A stretch of 9,249 nt of DNA from an uncultured Coriobacteriaceae bacterium (GCA_902781245.1 CACZIP010000076.1:1-9249); one strand, 5' to 3'. Shown: positions 1-7,489, counted from the stretch's first letter. Made by a program: numbers and translations. The notes: a model not told the origin generated them from the sequence alone.

Positions 1-946
<946 letters not shown>

Positions 947-947
947 A

Positions 948-989
948 AAATGCTCTTCAAAACAAATTAAATGCTCTTCAAAACAAATT
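948..989 (-). repeat. perfect 21-bp tandem duplication before the 16S gene
   Basis: Bases 948-968 and 969-989 are identical 21-mers in direct tandem. Each reads TTTGTTTTGAAGAGCATTT within the unit on the minus strand. The inner copy touches the predicted mature 16S 5' end, so the precursor would carry two copies of whatever signal this is. The unit is AT-rich while the surroundings are GC-rich. Confidence 0.9.
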
Positions 990-1024
990 TAAGTGTTGCC
1001 CGAATCATTGATTGACAGTAAGCG

Positions 1025-1042
1025 CCCTGCTTTGAAACAGGG
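1025..1042 (-). other. short hairpin in the rRNA leader
   Basis: CCCTG (1025-1029) and CAGGG (1038-1042) form a 5-bp stem with an 8-nt loop. There is no U-tract after it in the transcript, so it is not a terminator. It may be part of the precursor fold; no function can be assigned. Confidence 0.35.
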
Positions 1043-1068
1043 TCCAACTATTCGATTCTTCGTCCGTT

Positions 1069-1088
1069 CCAGTATCCGGTTCTCAAGG
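1069..1088 (-). promoter_or_regulatory. possible antitermination (nut-like) site in the rrn leader
   Basis: The minus strand reads CCTTGAGAACCGGATACTGG. Mycobacterial rrn leaders carry a TTTGAGAACTCAATAG-type sequence whose GAACUCAAUAG part binds NusA. This segment matches well over TTGAGAAC, follows a stable hairpin, and sits inside the leader. The match is partial and from memory. Confidence 0.35.
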
Positions 1089-1094
1089 TTCCGC

Positions 1095-1112
1095 CCCGGC
1101 CCGAAGGCCAGG
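1095..1112 (-). other. UUCG-tetraloop hairpin in the rRNA leader
   Basis: In the minus-strand transcript CCTGGCC, the loop UUCG, then GGCCGGG forms a 7-bp stem with one G-U pair. C-UUCG-G is an exceptionally stable tetraloop. It lies just upstream of the CCTTGAGAACC stretch, about the position where a boxB-like hairpin precedes boxA/boxC in actinobacterial rrn leaders. That functional reading is inference. Confidence 0.5.
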
Positions 1113-1137
1113 TGGGAGGGGGTTTTTGAGGCCCCGT

Positions 1138-1161
1138 CCGCTTCCGCTCCTCGCGAAGCGG
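1138..1161 (-). other. hairpin at the 5' end of the rRNA leader
   Basis: The arms 1138-1144 (CCGCTTC on plus) and 1155-1161 (GAAGCGG) are perfectly complementary over 7 bp with a 10-nt loop. In the minus-strand transcript the stem would begin only a few nucleotides after the predicted start, so the nascent rRNA would be capped by a structure. A role in protecting the 5' end or in early elongation is inference. Confidence 0.5.
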
Positions 1162-1170
1162 CGATTGAAT

Positions 1171-1199
1171 ATATTACCTTGCTAGCATGGTGTAGTCAA
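1171..1199 (-). promoter_or_regulatory. rRNA operon promoter (sigma70 type)
   Basis: Read on the minus strand, TTGACT (1199-1194) is followed by exactly 17 bp and then TAATAT (1176-1171). Each hexamer differs from consensus at one position. The start is expected near 1164, about 218 bp before the mature 16S 5' end. Near-consensus boxes with ideal spacing, upstream of 16S and pointing at it, make this the best candidate for the main rrn promoter. A second copy of the 9-mer holding the -35 box occurs at 1373-1381 but has no matching -10. Confidence 0.85.
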
Positions 1200-1328
1200 T
1201 GATTCAAAACCGTCTCCACAAAGCCGACAAACATCAAAACAGGCAATTCAACAACTTGGGGGAAGACGAGCTCATAGGCACAATCTGTAGGGTTTAGACC
1301 CCTCTCATGAGGGACACGCCCGGGTGCG

Positions 1329-1345
1329 TTTAATGGGACATTAAA
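1329..1345. repeat. operator-like inverted repeat TTTAATG-N3-CATTAAA
   Basis: Perfect 7-bp arms (1329-1335 and 1339-1345) with a 3-bp centre, AT-rich, about 130 bp upstream of the rrn -35 box. Its symmetry would suit a dimeric regulator or a small hairpin. No known operator is recognised. Confidence 0.3.
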
Positions 1346-1409
1346 GAAATTAAGGCGGGTTTTCACCCGACCGTAGTCAATATGCAACGAAATGAATCCG
1401 AAGAGCCGG

Positions 1410-1450
1410 AAACTAGCGCGCCCGCCTTTTCTCGGCGGGCGCGCTAGTTT
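1410..1450 (-). terminator. perfect 17-bp hairpin, probable tyrS terminator (possibly bidirectional)
   Basis: The arms 1410-1426 and 1434-1450 are perfect reverse complements over 17 bp around a 7-base centre. The core is very GC-rich (GCGCGCCCGCC) and the ends are AAACTAG/CTAGTTT, so either strand's transcript finishes the stem in UUU. It begins about 80 bp after the tyrS stop and lies about 210 bp before the rrn promoter. Only three Us follow and no long T-tract exists, so the alternative is a processing or protective stem. Confidence 0.65.
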
Positions 1451-1531
1451 GAGACGATAAAGCGTCAAGCGAACATCATGTTTGGCTGAGCGGATCCCGT
1501 TTCAGTTGCGTGTTTGCTTTAACTTATATAG

Positions 1532-2743
1532 TTAGACAAGCTTCACGTACTTGCGCTTCCCCACTTGCAACGTGGCTCCTTCGAGCATCGCAGGATCGAC
1601 GTTGTAGGCCTTGGCGGGAACGGGTTCGCCATTCACCTTCACGCCGCCACCGTCGATGAGTCTACGCGCTTCACCCGCACTGCCGGCCAAACCTGCGTCG
1701 GCAAGAAGCTTCGCAAGATAAACCTTGCCCTGGTCGTTCGGCGTAAGGTCGGCTGCGAACTCGGGGATGTCGGTTGGAATCTCATGCTGCTTGAATACGA
1801 GGTCGAACTGAGCCTCAGCCGCCTGTGCTGCCTCTTCGTCGTAGTAAGCCGCAACGATGTTGCGAGCCAATGCGCGCTTGACCTTGTTGGGATGCAGCTC
1901 GTCAGCAGCAAGACCGCGCTCGATCGCATCGATTTCATCAACCGGAACCGTCGAGGCCAGACGATAGTACTTGACCATCAGCTCATCGGGAATGGACATG
2001 ACCTTGCCGAACATATCAGCCGGTTCGTCGGTAACGCCAATATAGTTACCGTAGCTCTTCGACATCTTCTGCACGCCATCGGTGCCTTCGAGCAAGGGAA
2101 GCGTCAGGCACACCTGAGGCTCCATGTCCATTTTCTCCATGAGCTCACGGCCAGCAAGAAGATTGAACAGCTGATCAGAGCCGCCCAGCTCGACGTCGGC
2201 CTTGATGACGACCGAATCGTATGCCTGCATAATTGGATACAAGAATTCATGAACGGCAATCGGCTGGTTGGTGGTGTAGCGATTGTGGAAGTCGTCACGC
2301 TCGAGGATGCGAGCAACCGTGAACTTGCCGAGGAGCCCCAACAGGTCTTCGAGTTTTAAGTCGAGCAGCCACTCGGAGTTGTAGACGAGCGTCGTCTTTT
2401 CGGGATCGAGCACCTTGAACGCCTGGTCGACATATGTCTGGGCGTTATGCTTGACCTGCTCGGCAGTCAGTTGCGGACGCGTCGAGTTGCGACCAGACGG
2501 ATCGCCGATGAGAGCCGTGCCATCGCCGATGATGAGCGTGACCTGATGGCCGAGATCCTGGAACTGGCGCAACTTGCGCAACGGAACGGCGTGTCCGATG
2601 TGGATATCGGGCGCTGTGGGATCAACACCAAGCTTGATGTTCAGCGGCTGGTTGCGCTTGAGCTTCTCCAGCAAAGCGCTCTCAGGCACGATGCGGTCAA
2701 CACCAGACGCGATGATATGAAGTTGTTCTTCGGCGGGCAGCAT
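1532..2743 (-). CDS. tyrS: tyrosyl-tRNA synthetase
   Basis: Cytoplasmic class I aminoacyl-tRNA synthetase that charges tRNA-Tyr with tyrosine using ATP; 403 residues, a full-length size. The N-terminal Rossmann catalytic domain shows the HIGH signature at residues 48-51 (in APDIHIGH). The tyrosine-binding stretch YPIMQAYD lies at 169-176, GGSDQ at 187-191, and the second signature KMSKS at 226-230. An anticodon-binding region follows, and an S4 RNA-binding domain occupies about 340-403. The variants HIGH and KMSKS match the type-2 (TyrZ-like) group rather than the type-1 enzymes of E. coli and Bacillus stearothermophilus. The ATG start is supported by GAGGG at 2750-2754, six bases upstream. 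It lies 46 bp after the U32 gene on the same strand, so the two are probably cotranscribed. No T-box leader is seen, and no frameshift or missing catalytic motif. Confidence 0.97.
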   Translation of the reverse strand: MLPAEEQLHIIASGVDRIVPESALLEKLKRNQPLNIKLGVDPTAPDIHIGHAVPLRKLRQFQDLGHQVTLIIGDGTALIGDPSGRNSTRPQLTAEQVKHNAQTYVDQAFKVLDPEKTTLVYNSEWLLDLKLEDLLGLLGKFTVARILERDDFHNRYTTNQPIAVHEFLYPIMQAYDSVVIKADVELGGSDQLFNLLAGRELMEKMDMEPQVCLTLPLLEGTDGVQKMSKSYGNYIGVTDEPADMFGKVMSIPDELMVKYYRLASTVPVDEIDAIERGLAADELHPNKVKRALARNIVAAYYDEEAAQAAEAQFDLVFKQHEIPTDIPEFAADLTPNDQGKVYLAKLLADAGLAGSAGEARRLIDGGGVKVNGEPVPAKAYNVDPAMLEGATLQVGKRKYVKLV

Positions 2744-2789
2744 TACTTTCCCTCTTTCTTTTCAATATTAAGCAGTGGGCGAAATTCTA

Positions 2790-5312
2790 TCACGACACGC
2801 CGCGGAATAGGTGGCCCGTGGTCGTGTTTGGACGTTTGTTGATCGCCCTGCGCTCTGATAAGGCAAGATCTCGGGCGCGCACTGCACGGTTCACGGCTTC
2901 GGAGGCACCTTTCTTGTCCGTCAGCGTCGTATCGACCATAACGGCGGTGATGCCTATGTCGATCAGGTCGACAATATTCTGCGCAATATCGAGTTCGATG
3001 CCGTTGTACAGGTGGCTACGTCCGAGCATGTCGGTGACAACAGGGAAATCGAAGCCCTTGCGATCGACGAGGCGATGCCCCGTCGAACGACGCGAACATG
3101 TCTCACATTGCTCGTTGCAAGGACCCTGGCTCATCAAAAGGCAATGCTCGGTGATCATGAGTTCTTGAGACCCCATGACGGTCACGCCTAGCTCGAGCGC
3201 AGACGCACGGGCAATGTCGTCGATTTGGCCGAGCGTGAGTTCGGGCGATAGCCATGCGCGCTCGACGCCCAATTCTTCGAACACCGCAAGCGTCGCAGCG
3301 TTCGTGATGGGAACATGTGAGCCGACCTCGACCCTTGCACCACAATCGATTGCGCGAATCACCGAAGCGAGACTGTCGGCATATACGAGCTTGCCCTCGC
3401 GTACGTAGTCCCACAAATCGAACGACAGCTGGTATTCGCGGACCGACGGAAGCGGATCGTGATCGATTGTAGGCAACGCCATAACGCACTGTTTCGGATA
3501 GCCGGCCTGTTCGGGATCGTCCTGCCGAACGCCCGCCGAAACCGATTGGCCACGACGGAAGTTGAGGACCGGCACGTAGACGGCATCGGCCCCAGCGCGT
3601 TTGGCCGCACGGGCGCACGACGGATTCGTCGCCCATGCCACGACTTTGCATGTGCGTTCACGAGCTCTCTTGGTGGCAAATTCACCCTTTCGAGGGCTTT
3701 CATCCTCAGAGGAGAACTCGCCTACAGCTGCTCGGCTAATACTATGTAAGTTCAAATTTGTGCCTGCGCAAGCGGCTTCGTTCTCCTCTGAAGACGAAGC
3801 ATATGATTCAAGCATGTTGGTTTTGAGAGCCTCAAGGGCATCAGCGCGGAGATGGTGGAGTTGGGAGAAACCGATGCCGATCCCCTCGGTCATTTCGACC
3901 GTGAGCGACGCTTCGTCCTCCAAAACGAACGGGGTTGTGCCCAGACGGTCTACATGGGCTCGAACATCCTCTTCAGAAACAGGACGGGTGCGGGCCATTT
4001 CGACGATATCGCCCCATGCTTCGCCTTTGCATTCCACACCATCACGAGACATTGTCTCGAAAACAACGTGCGTAGGGCGGCCGATGTTGAGCTCGACGGA
4101 CCCGCGCACGGGAATGCGCGGCTCCATGGCGTCGTCAACAAATGCAGTAGCCGCATTTCGCACGCGGAACACACGATCGCCCTTGCCGACGCGCTGTTCA
4201 ACGGCAACCCCAACCGTTCCATTGGCGAAAATCTTTGCGCTTGAAAGCGTTGCGGCGAAGTGCCCCTTGTTCGTCCAGAACTCGAGAACATCGCCGTCGT
4301 TGAGCTCAATTTCGGGTTTCACTTCAGCGAAACCGTCTTCCGCACGTGCTACGCGCCCCGCGAAAACGCCACGATTGTTCGGACGGCCATAGCTCATGAT
4401 GTCGTTGCCGCGATGCCCTTCGAGATAGGCGGTCGTGAAGCCACGCGAGAACGCTTCGGCAAGGCGGGCTCGATGCGTTTCATTTGCCGGTATGCCCGAA
4501 TCAAGCACTTCGCGGTAAACCGACACGACCTCGTGCACGTAATCGGCGGATTTCATGCGACCCTCGATCTTGAGAGACGCAACACCTGCTTCGGCAAGCT
4601 TGCCGAGTATGTCGATCGTGCACAAGTCACGCGGCGAGAGCAAGTGTTCGCCTTCAGCGGGCAACGCACCCTCGCGGCGGTCGCTATGCAACTCGTACGG
4701 CAACCGGCACGCTTGTGCGCAGAGCCCGCGATTGGCCGACCTTCCGCCGATCATCGACGACATGAGGCACTGCCCCGAATAGCAAACGCACAAAGCTCCG
4801 TGGGCGAACGTCTCGATTTCCATGCCAAAATCCGCAGCGATCTGCGCCAACTCAGCGATTTCCTCAATCGAAAGCTCGCGAGCAAGCGTCACACGTTTCG
4901 CGCCAAGACGCGCAGCTGCCTCAACCCCAGCCGCAGAATGGGTGTTCATCTGCGTCGAAATGTGCAGGGGAAGCTTTGGAACAGCGCGTCTGAGCTCGGC
5001 GGCAAGACCGACATCCTGCACGATAACGCCATCAGCCCCGGCAGCGTACACACCACGCGCAAGCTCAACTGCTCGCTGGAATTCGCTCGGAAGTATTTCT
5101 ATGTTCATCGTGACGTATATCGACACGCCCCGCAGATGCGCATACTCGCAGACGCCTGGCAGCGTCTCGAGTGTGAAGTTGTCCGCATTGCGACGTGCAT
5201 TGAACTCGTCGAGCCCGAGATACACCGCATCAGCTCCCGCCGAAACCGCAGCATGCAGACATGTTTCGTTCCCAGCAGGTGCCAGCAGTTCGGGCTTTAT
5301 CGATAAGGCCAC
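2790..5312 (-). CDS. U32 family protein with DUF3656, long two-part form (probable Fe-S protein, RNA-hydroxylase-like)
   Basis: 840 residues. Residues 6-290 form a U32 TIM-barrel-like domain opening with ELLAPAGN. Its four family cysteines are C175, C182 (YSGQC), C198 and C202 (NRGLCAQACR), spaced C-x6-C-x15-C-x3-C; in characterised relatives such cysteines hold a 4Fe-4S cluster. A beta-rich part follows at about 300-390, then a DUF3656-like region at 390-495. A polar linker (about 500-555) leads to a second U32-like half with AGADAVYVPVLNFRRG and another cysteine set, C724, C732, C736 and C739. Named peptidase U32, the family includes E. coli RlhA (23S rRNA C2501 hydroxylation) and TrhP/YegQ (tRNA U34 hydroxylation). 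RlhA is shorter, near 650 residues as I recall. A role in RNA hydroxylation is inferred, and a protease role cannot be excluded. The start is GTG, with AGGGG (5320-5324) seven bases upstream. It is first gene of a unit with tyrS. Confidence 0.9.
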   Translation of the reverse strand: MALSIKPELLAPAGNETCLHAAVSAGADAVYLGLDEFNARRNADNFTLETLPGVCEYAHLRGVSIYVTMNIEILPSEFQRAVELARGVYAAGADGVIVQDVGLAAELRRAVPKLPLHISTQMNTHSAAGVEAAARLGAKRVTLARELSIEEIAELAQIAADFGMEIETFAHGALCVCYSGQCLMSSMIGGRSANRGLCAQACRLPYELHSDRREGALPAEGEHLLSPRDLCTIDILGKLAEAGVASLKIEGRMKSADYVHEVVSVYREVLDSGIPANETHRARLAEAFSRGFTTAYLEGHRGNDIMSYGRPNNRGVFAGRVARAEDGFAEVKPEIELNDGDVLEFWTNKGHFAATLSSAKIFANGTVGVAVEQRVGKGDRVFRVRNAATAFVDDAMEPRIPVRGSVELNIGRPTHVVFETMSRDGVECKGEAWGDIVEMARTRPVSEEDVRAHVDRLGTTPFVLEDEASLTVEMTEGIGIGFSQLHHLRADALEALKTNMLESYASSSEENEAACAGTNLNLHSISRAAVGEFSSEDESPRKGEFATKRARERTCKVVAWATNPSCARAAKRAGADAVYVPVLNFRRGQSVSAGVRQDDPEQAGYPKQCVMALPTIDHDPLPSVREYQLSFDLWDYVREGKLVYADSLASVIRAIDCGARVEVGSHVPITNAATLAVFEELGVERAWLSPELTLGQIDDIARASALELGVTVMGSQELMITEHCLLMSQGPCNEQCETCSRRSTGHRLVDRKGFDFPVVTDMLGRSHLYNGIELDIAQNIVDLIDIGITAVMVDTTLTDKKGASEAVNRAVRARDLALSERRAINKRPNTTTGHLFRGVS
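3706..3791. repeat. 12-bp inverted repeat inside the U32 linker
   Basis: TCAGAGGAGAAC (3706-3717) and its exact reverse complement GTTCTCCTCTGA (3780-3791) flank 62 bp. The matches continue imperfectly on both sides. The repeat lies wholly within the sequence coding for the charged linker (about residues 500-550) that joins the two halves of the U32 protein. The arms are read in different frames (SEEN in one, FSSED in the other). It could be an in-frame insertion of a small palindromic element or chance in a repetitive acidic linker. Confidence 0.6.
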
Positions 5313-5336
5313 CTCAGCGCCCCTTTCCTTTATACA

Positions 5337-5373
5337 GGAGCACCAAAGGCAACTCCCTTGTTACCTATGCTCC
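5337..5373. repeat. nested inverted repeat between the divergent U32 and PBP genes
   Basis: GGAGCA (5337-5342) pairs with TGCTCC (5368-5373). Inside it, GGCAAC (5349-5354) can pair with GTTACC (5360-5365) with one mismatch. It occupies the middle of the 143-bp divergent gap, so it could lie in the U32 leader RNA or act as a protein site. No known riboswitch is recognised. Confidence 0.3.
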
Positions 5374-5381
5374 CCCAGGCC

Positions 5382-5412
5382 TTCACAAGTGAAAAACCCC
5401 TTGAAGTATAAT
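5382..5412 (+). promoter_or_regulatory. promoter of the class A PBP gene
   Basis: A perfect TATAAT at 5407-5412 precedes the PBP start codon by 43 bp. The best -35 match is TTCACA at 5382-5387, at a long 19-bp spacing; with 17 bp the hexamer would be CACAAG. The -10 is convincing and the -35 weak, which would suit moderate expression or an activator. No clear promoter was found for the divergent U32 gene. Confidence 0.6.
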
Positions 5413-5455
5413 AGATGGGTATGCAGCGAAACCGAAACACACGGGAGCACCCACC

Positions 5456-7489
5456 ATGAAAGCACGACGCAAGTTCCGCCAAGCGAAAAGTCACGCCATC
5501 CCATGGATAGCGCTTGTCCTCGTCATCGGCTTGGGATTTGTCGCCTACCGCGGAGTTGCAAGCGCAGTCTCTATCTATAATAGCTGGATTGCCGACCTAC
5601 CCGCCATCAACAGCGAAGCGTTCAACTTCGCCGAGGAGTCGTACATGTACGCGAGTGACGGAACGACCGTTCTCGCTCATTTCCAACTTGAGAAGCGCGA
5701 TCCAACCACGCTTGACAACGTCAGCGATTACGTGATCAAGGGCACGGTCGACGTCGAGGACGTCCGCTACTATGATCACAATGGAGTGGACCCCCAGGGC
5801 ATTGCGCGTGCTATCGTCAGCAATTTGACGGGCAAACAGCTCGAAGGTGCGTCGACGATCACCCAACAGCTCGTACGCAACACGACGTTGTCGGAGGAAG
5901 CAAACGAGATCACTTTCGAGCGTAAAGCGCGCGAAATGGAGCTGGCTCTCGAGATGGAGCGCCAGTATTCCAAGGAAGAAATCCTCACCATGTATCTGAA
6001 CACCATCAATTACGGTGATGGATGCTACGGCATCGGCGCAGCTGCCCAGAACTACTTCCAGGTATCTCCAAAGGATTTGACGCTTGCGCAAGCTGCCGCG
6101 CTGGTAGGTATTCCGCAATCGCCGACGAGGCTCAACCCCAAAGAGAACCCCGAGGCTTGCAAGGAGCGCCGCAATCACGTGCTCGAGCGCATGTTCGCAG
6201 CGGGCGATATTACCGAGAAGGAATATGATGCCGCCGTTGCAGAGGATCTGGTGCTGAACCCCGCTCCCGACGAGCCTGCTCAGGGCATTTTTGCATATCC
6301 CTATTTTACGAGTTACGTCCGCGACGAACTGATGAAGGAAGACAACATCTATGGCTGCTCGTATGCTGACCTGTTCGAAGGCGGCTTGAGAATCTACACA
6401 ACGCTCGACAAAGGCATGCAGGAAATCGCCGAAGAATCATGTTGGGAGCAATACGAAACCATGGAAGACGGGCTTGATTGCGCGCTCGTCGCTATGGACC
6501 CGACAAACGGCTACGTCCTAGCCATTGTCGGCGGTCGCGACTTCTATGCAGACCAATGGAACATCGCAACGCAAGGTGGACGCCCCGCTGGATCCTCGTT
6601 CAAAGTGTTCACGCTTGCAGCCGCGATCGAGTCGGGCATTAGCCCAAACACGATGACTGACTGCACCGACCCGCTCATCTTGCCCGACGGTTCACAGCTC
6701 CACAACTTCGACAGCATCAACTATGGAGTGAGATCGCTGGCAAGCGCAACCGCCGTTTCTTCAAATACAGGCTTCTACCGCCTTTCACAAAGCCTCGGCG
6801 CAGATAAAACAATCGATATGGCGCACCGTATGGGCATAGATTCCGAACTATCGCACTACCCCATCATCACGCTGGGCACCGAAAACGTCACGCCCCTCGA
6901 GATGGCTGAGGCGTACAGCACGCTCGCAACAAACGGCATCCACCATGAACCGGTGGTCATCACGCGCATCGAGAACAAGGACGGCGAGGTTCTCTTTGAA
7001 TCGCAGGATACGAGCGACGAAGCGCTCGACCCGAGAGTCGCTTCCGCTGTGACCAATGTGTTACGCGGCGTGTTCGAGCGCGCCGAAGGCACTGCATATG
7101 GATCGGGTCCCGCAAACGGCCAGCCTGTTGCCGGTAAGACTGGTACCGGCCAAGAGTTCCGCGATCACTGGCTTGTCGGATACTGCCCGCAGCTCACATG
7201 TTCGGTATGGATTGGCAGCCGCGACTACTCGTCAACGTCGGAGTATCTCAAAGCGAACAACCTGTGGCAGAACTTCATGTCCGCAGCACTTGCCGGCACG
7301 CCGATCCAACAGTTCACCGACGCCGGAAACCCGACATACTCCAACCAATACGGAACGACAACCAACGCGCAGGATCAACAAGCCCAGACTTACGGATACC
7401 AAACTGATAATGGCGTGCAAACGGGAGACAACGCCACAGCTGGGATCGAAACCCAGGCAACAGAAACTGGAAACTCTACAGAGCAGTAA
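5456..7489 (+). CDS. class A penicillin-binding protein (bifunctional peptidoglycan glycosyltransferase/transpeptidase)
   Basis: 677 residues, complete. It polymerises lipid II into glycan strands and crosslinks the stem peptides, outside the membrane. A short basic cytoplasmic tail precedes one transmembrane segment (about 15-37). The GT51 domain shows catalytic E101 in EDVRYYDHNGVD, GASTITQQLVRN (131-142) and YLNTINYGDGCYGIG (180-194). The transpeptidase domain has SxxK at S380-K383 (PAGSSFKVF; S380 is the acylated serine), SxN at S435-N437 and KTG at 561-563. A tail of about 60 residues (616-677), rich in Gln, Thr, Asn and Gly with no Lys or Arg, looks disordered and extracellular. Eight cysteines lie outside the membrane, an even number that would allow disulfides. 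The ATG start has GGGAG (5443-5447) eight bases upstream. It appears monocistronic, between its own promoter and a terminator. Its closest match in this window is the partial PBP at 8265-9249. Confidence 0.96.
   Translation: MKARRKFRQAKSHAIPWIALVLVIGLGFVAYRGVASAVSIYNSWIADLPAINSEAFNFAEESYMYASDGTTVLAHFQLEKRDPTTLDNVSDYVIKGTVDVEDVRYYDHNGVDPQGIARAIVSNLTGKQLEGASTITQQLVRNTTLSEEANEITFERKAREMELALEMERQYSKEEILTMYLNTINYGDGCYGIGAAAQNYFQVSPKDLTLAQAAALVGIPQSPTRLNPKENPEACKERRNHVLERMFAAGDITEKEYDAAVAEDLVLNPAPDEPAQGIFAYPYFTSYVRDELMKEDNIYGCSYADLFEGGLRIYTTLDKGMQEIAEESCWEQYETMEDGLDCALVAMDPTNGYVLAIVGGRDFYADQWNIATQGGRPAGSSFKVFTLAAAIESGISPNTMTDCTDPLILPDGSQLHNFDSINYGVRSLASATAVSSNTGFYRLSQSLGADKTIDMAHRMGIDSELSHYPIITLGTENVTPLEMAEAYSTLATNGIHHEPVVITRIENKDGEVLFESQDTSDEALDPRVASAVTNVLRGVFERAEGTAYGSGPANGQPVAGKTGTGQEFRDHWLVGYCPQLTCSVWIGSRDYSSTSEYLKANNLWQNFMSAALAGTPIQQFTDAGNPTYSNQYGTTTNAQDQQAQTYGYQTDNGVQTGDNATAGIETQATETGNSTEQ

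Larger units (their letters stand above)
947..1164 (-). other. rRNA operon leader (precursor 16S 5' region)
   Basis: This is the transcribed stretch between the predicted start site (about 1164, seven bases after the -10 box) and the mature 16S 5' end, about 218 nt with no believable gene. On the minus strand it holds, in order: a 7-bp hairpin at the very start (1138-1161), a 7-bp stem with a UUCG tetraloop (1095-1112), a CCTTGAGAACCGG stretch, a 5-bp hairpin (1025-1042), and a 21-bp tandem duplication touching the gene. The extent rests on the promoter call and the 16S alignment, not on transcript data. The 3' partner of any 16S processing stem is outside the window. Confidence 0.7.
1200..1531. 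other. intergenic region between tyrS and the rrn promoter
   Basis: These 332 bp separate the tyrS stop from the rRNA promoter. I find no gene I would defend. They hold a strong 17-bp hairpin (1410-1450, listed separately) and a cluster of small inverted repeats: 1290-1301 (GGGT/ACCC), 1300-1313 (CCCTC/GAGGG), 1329-1345 (TTTAATG/CATTAAA), 1356-1369 (CGGGT/ACCCG) and 1472-1482 (AACATCATGTT). A 90-codon frame at 1196-1468 starts at TTG, runs through the hairpin and ends inside the -35 box, so I do not call it. Nearness to the rrn promoter suggests a regulatory role, but no known element is recognised. Confidence 0.6.

Noticed and set aside
951..985. boxA-like TGCTCTTCAAAACA in both repeat units
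   Set aside because: It resembles E. coli boxA (TGCTCTTTAACA) but only on the plus strand, antisense to the rRNA transcript, so it would not be in the leader RNA.
1012..1040. plus-strand TTGACA at 1012-1017 as an antisense promoter in the rrn leader
   Set aside because: The -35 is perfect, but no -10-like hexamer lies at 16-18 bp (AAACAG, AACAGG).
1346..1380. second rrn promoter at the other TTGACT copy (1375-1380)
   Set aside because: At 16-19 bp spacing there is only GC-rich sequence (CGCCTT); the nearest TTAATT is too far, so no usable -10 exists.
1196..1468. 90-codon minus-strand frame between tyrS and the rrn promoter
   Set aside because: It needs a TTG start, runs through the perfect 17-bp hairpin, and its stop lies inside the -35 box of the rrn promoter. 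I found no ribosome site or domain. It might be retested if found conserved as protein.
1565..2359. 264-codon plus-strand frame opposite tyrS
   Set aside because: tyrS on the other strand has all catalytic motifs; this frame shows no recognisable domain.
2744..2789. T-box or separate promoter for tyrS in the gap after the U32 gene
   Set aside because: Only 46 bp are available, there is no room for a T-box, and the only -10-like TAATAT has no matching -35; cotranscription is simpler.
4260..5306. 348-codon plus-strand frame opposite the U32 gene
   Set aside because: It is antisense to a clearly recognised domain protein, has no family features, and is typical of long shadow frames in GC-rich coding DNA.
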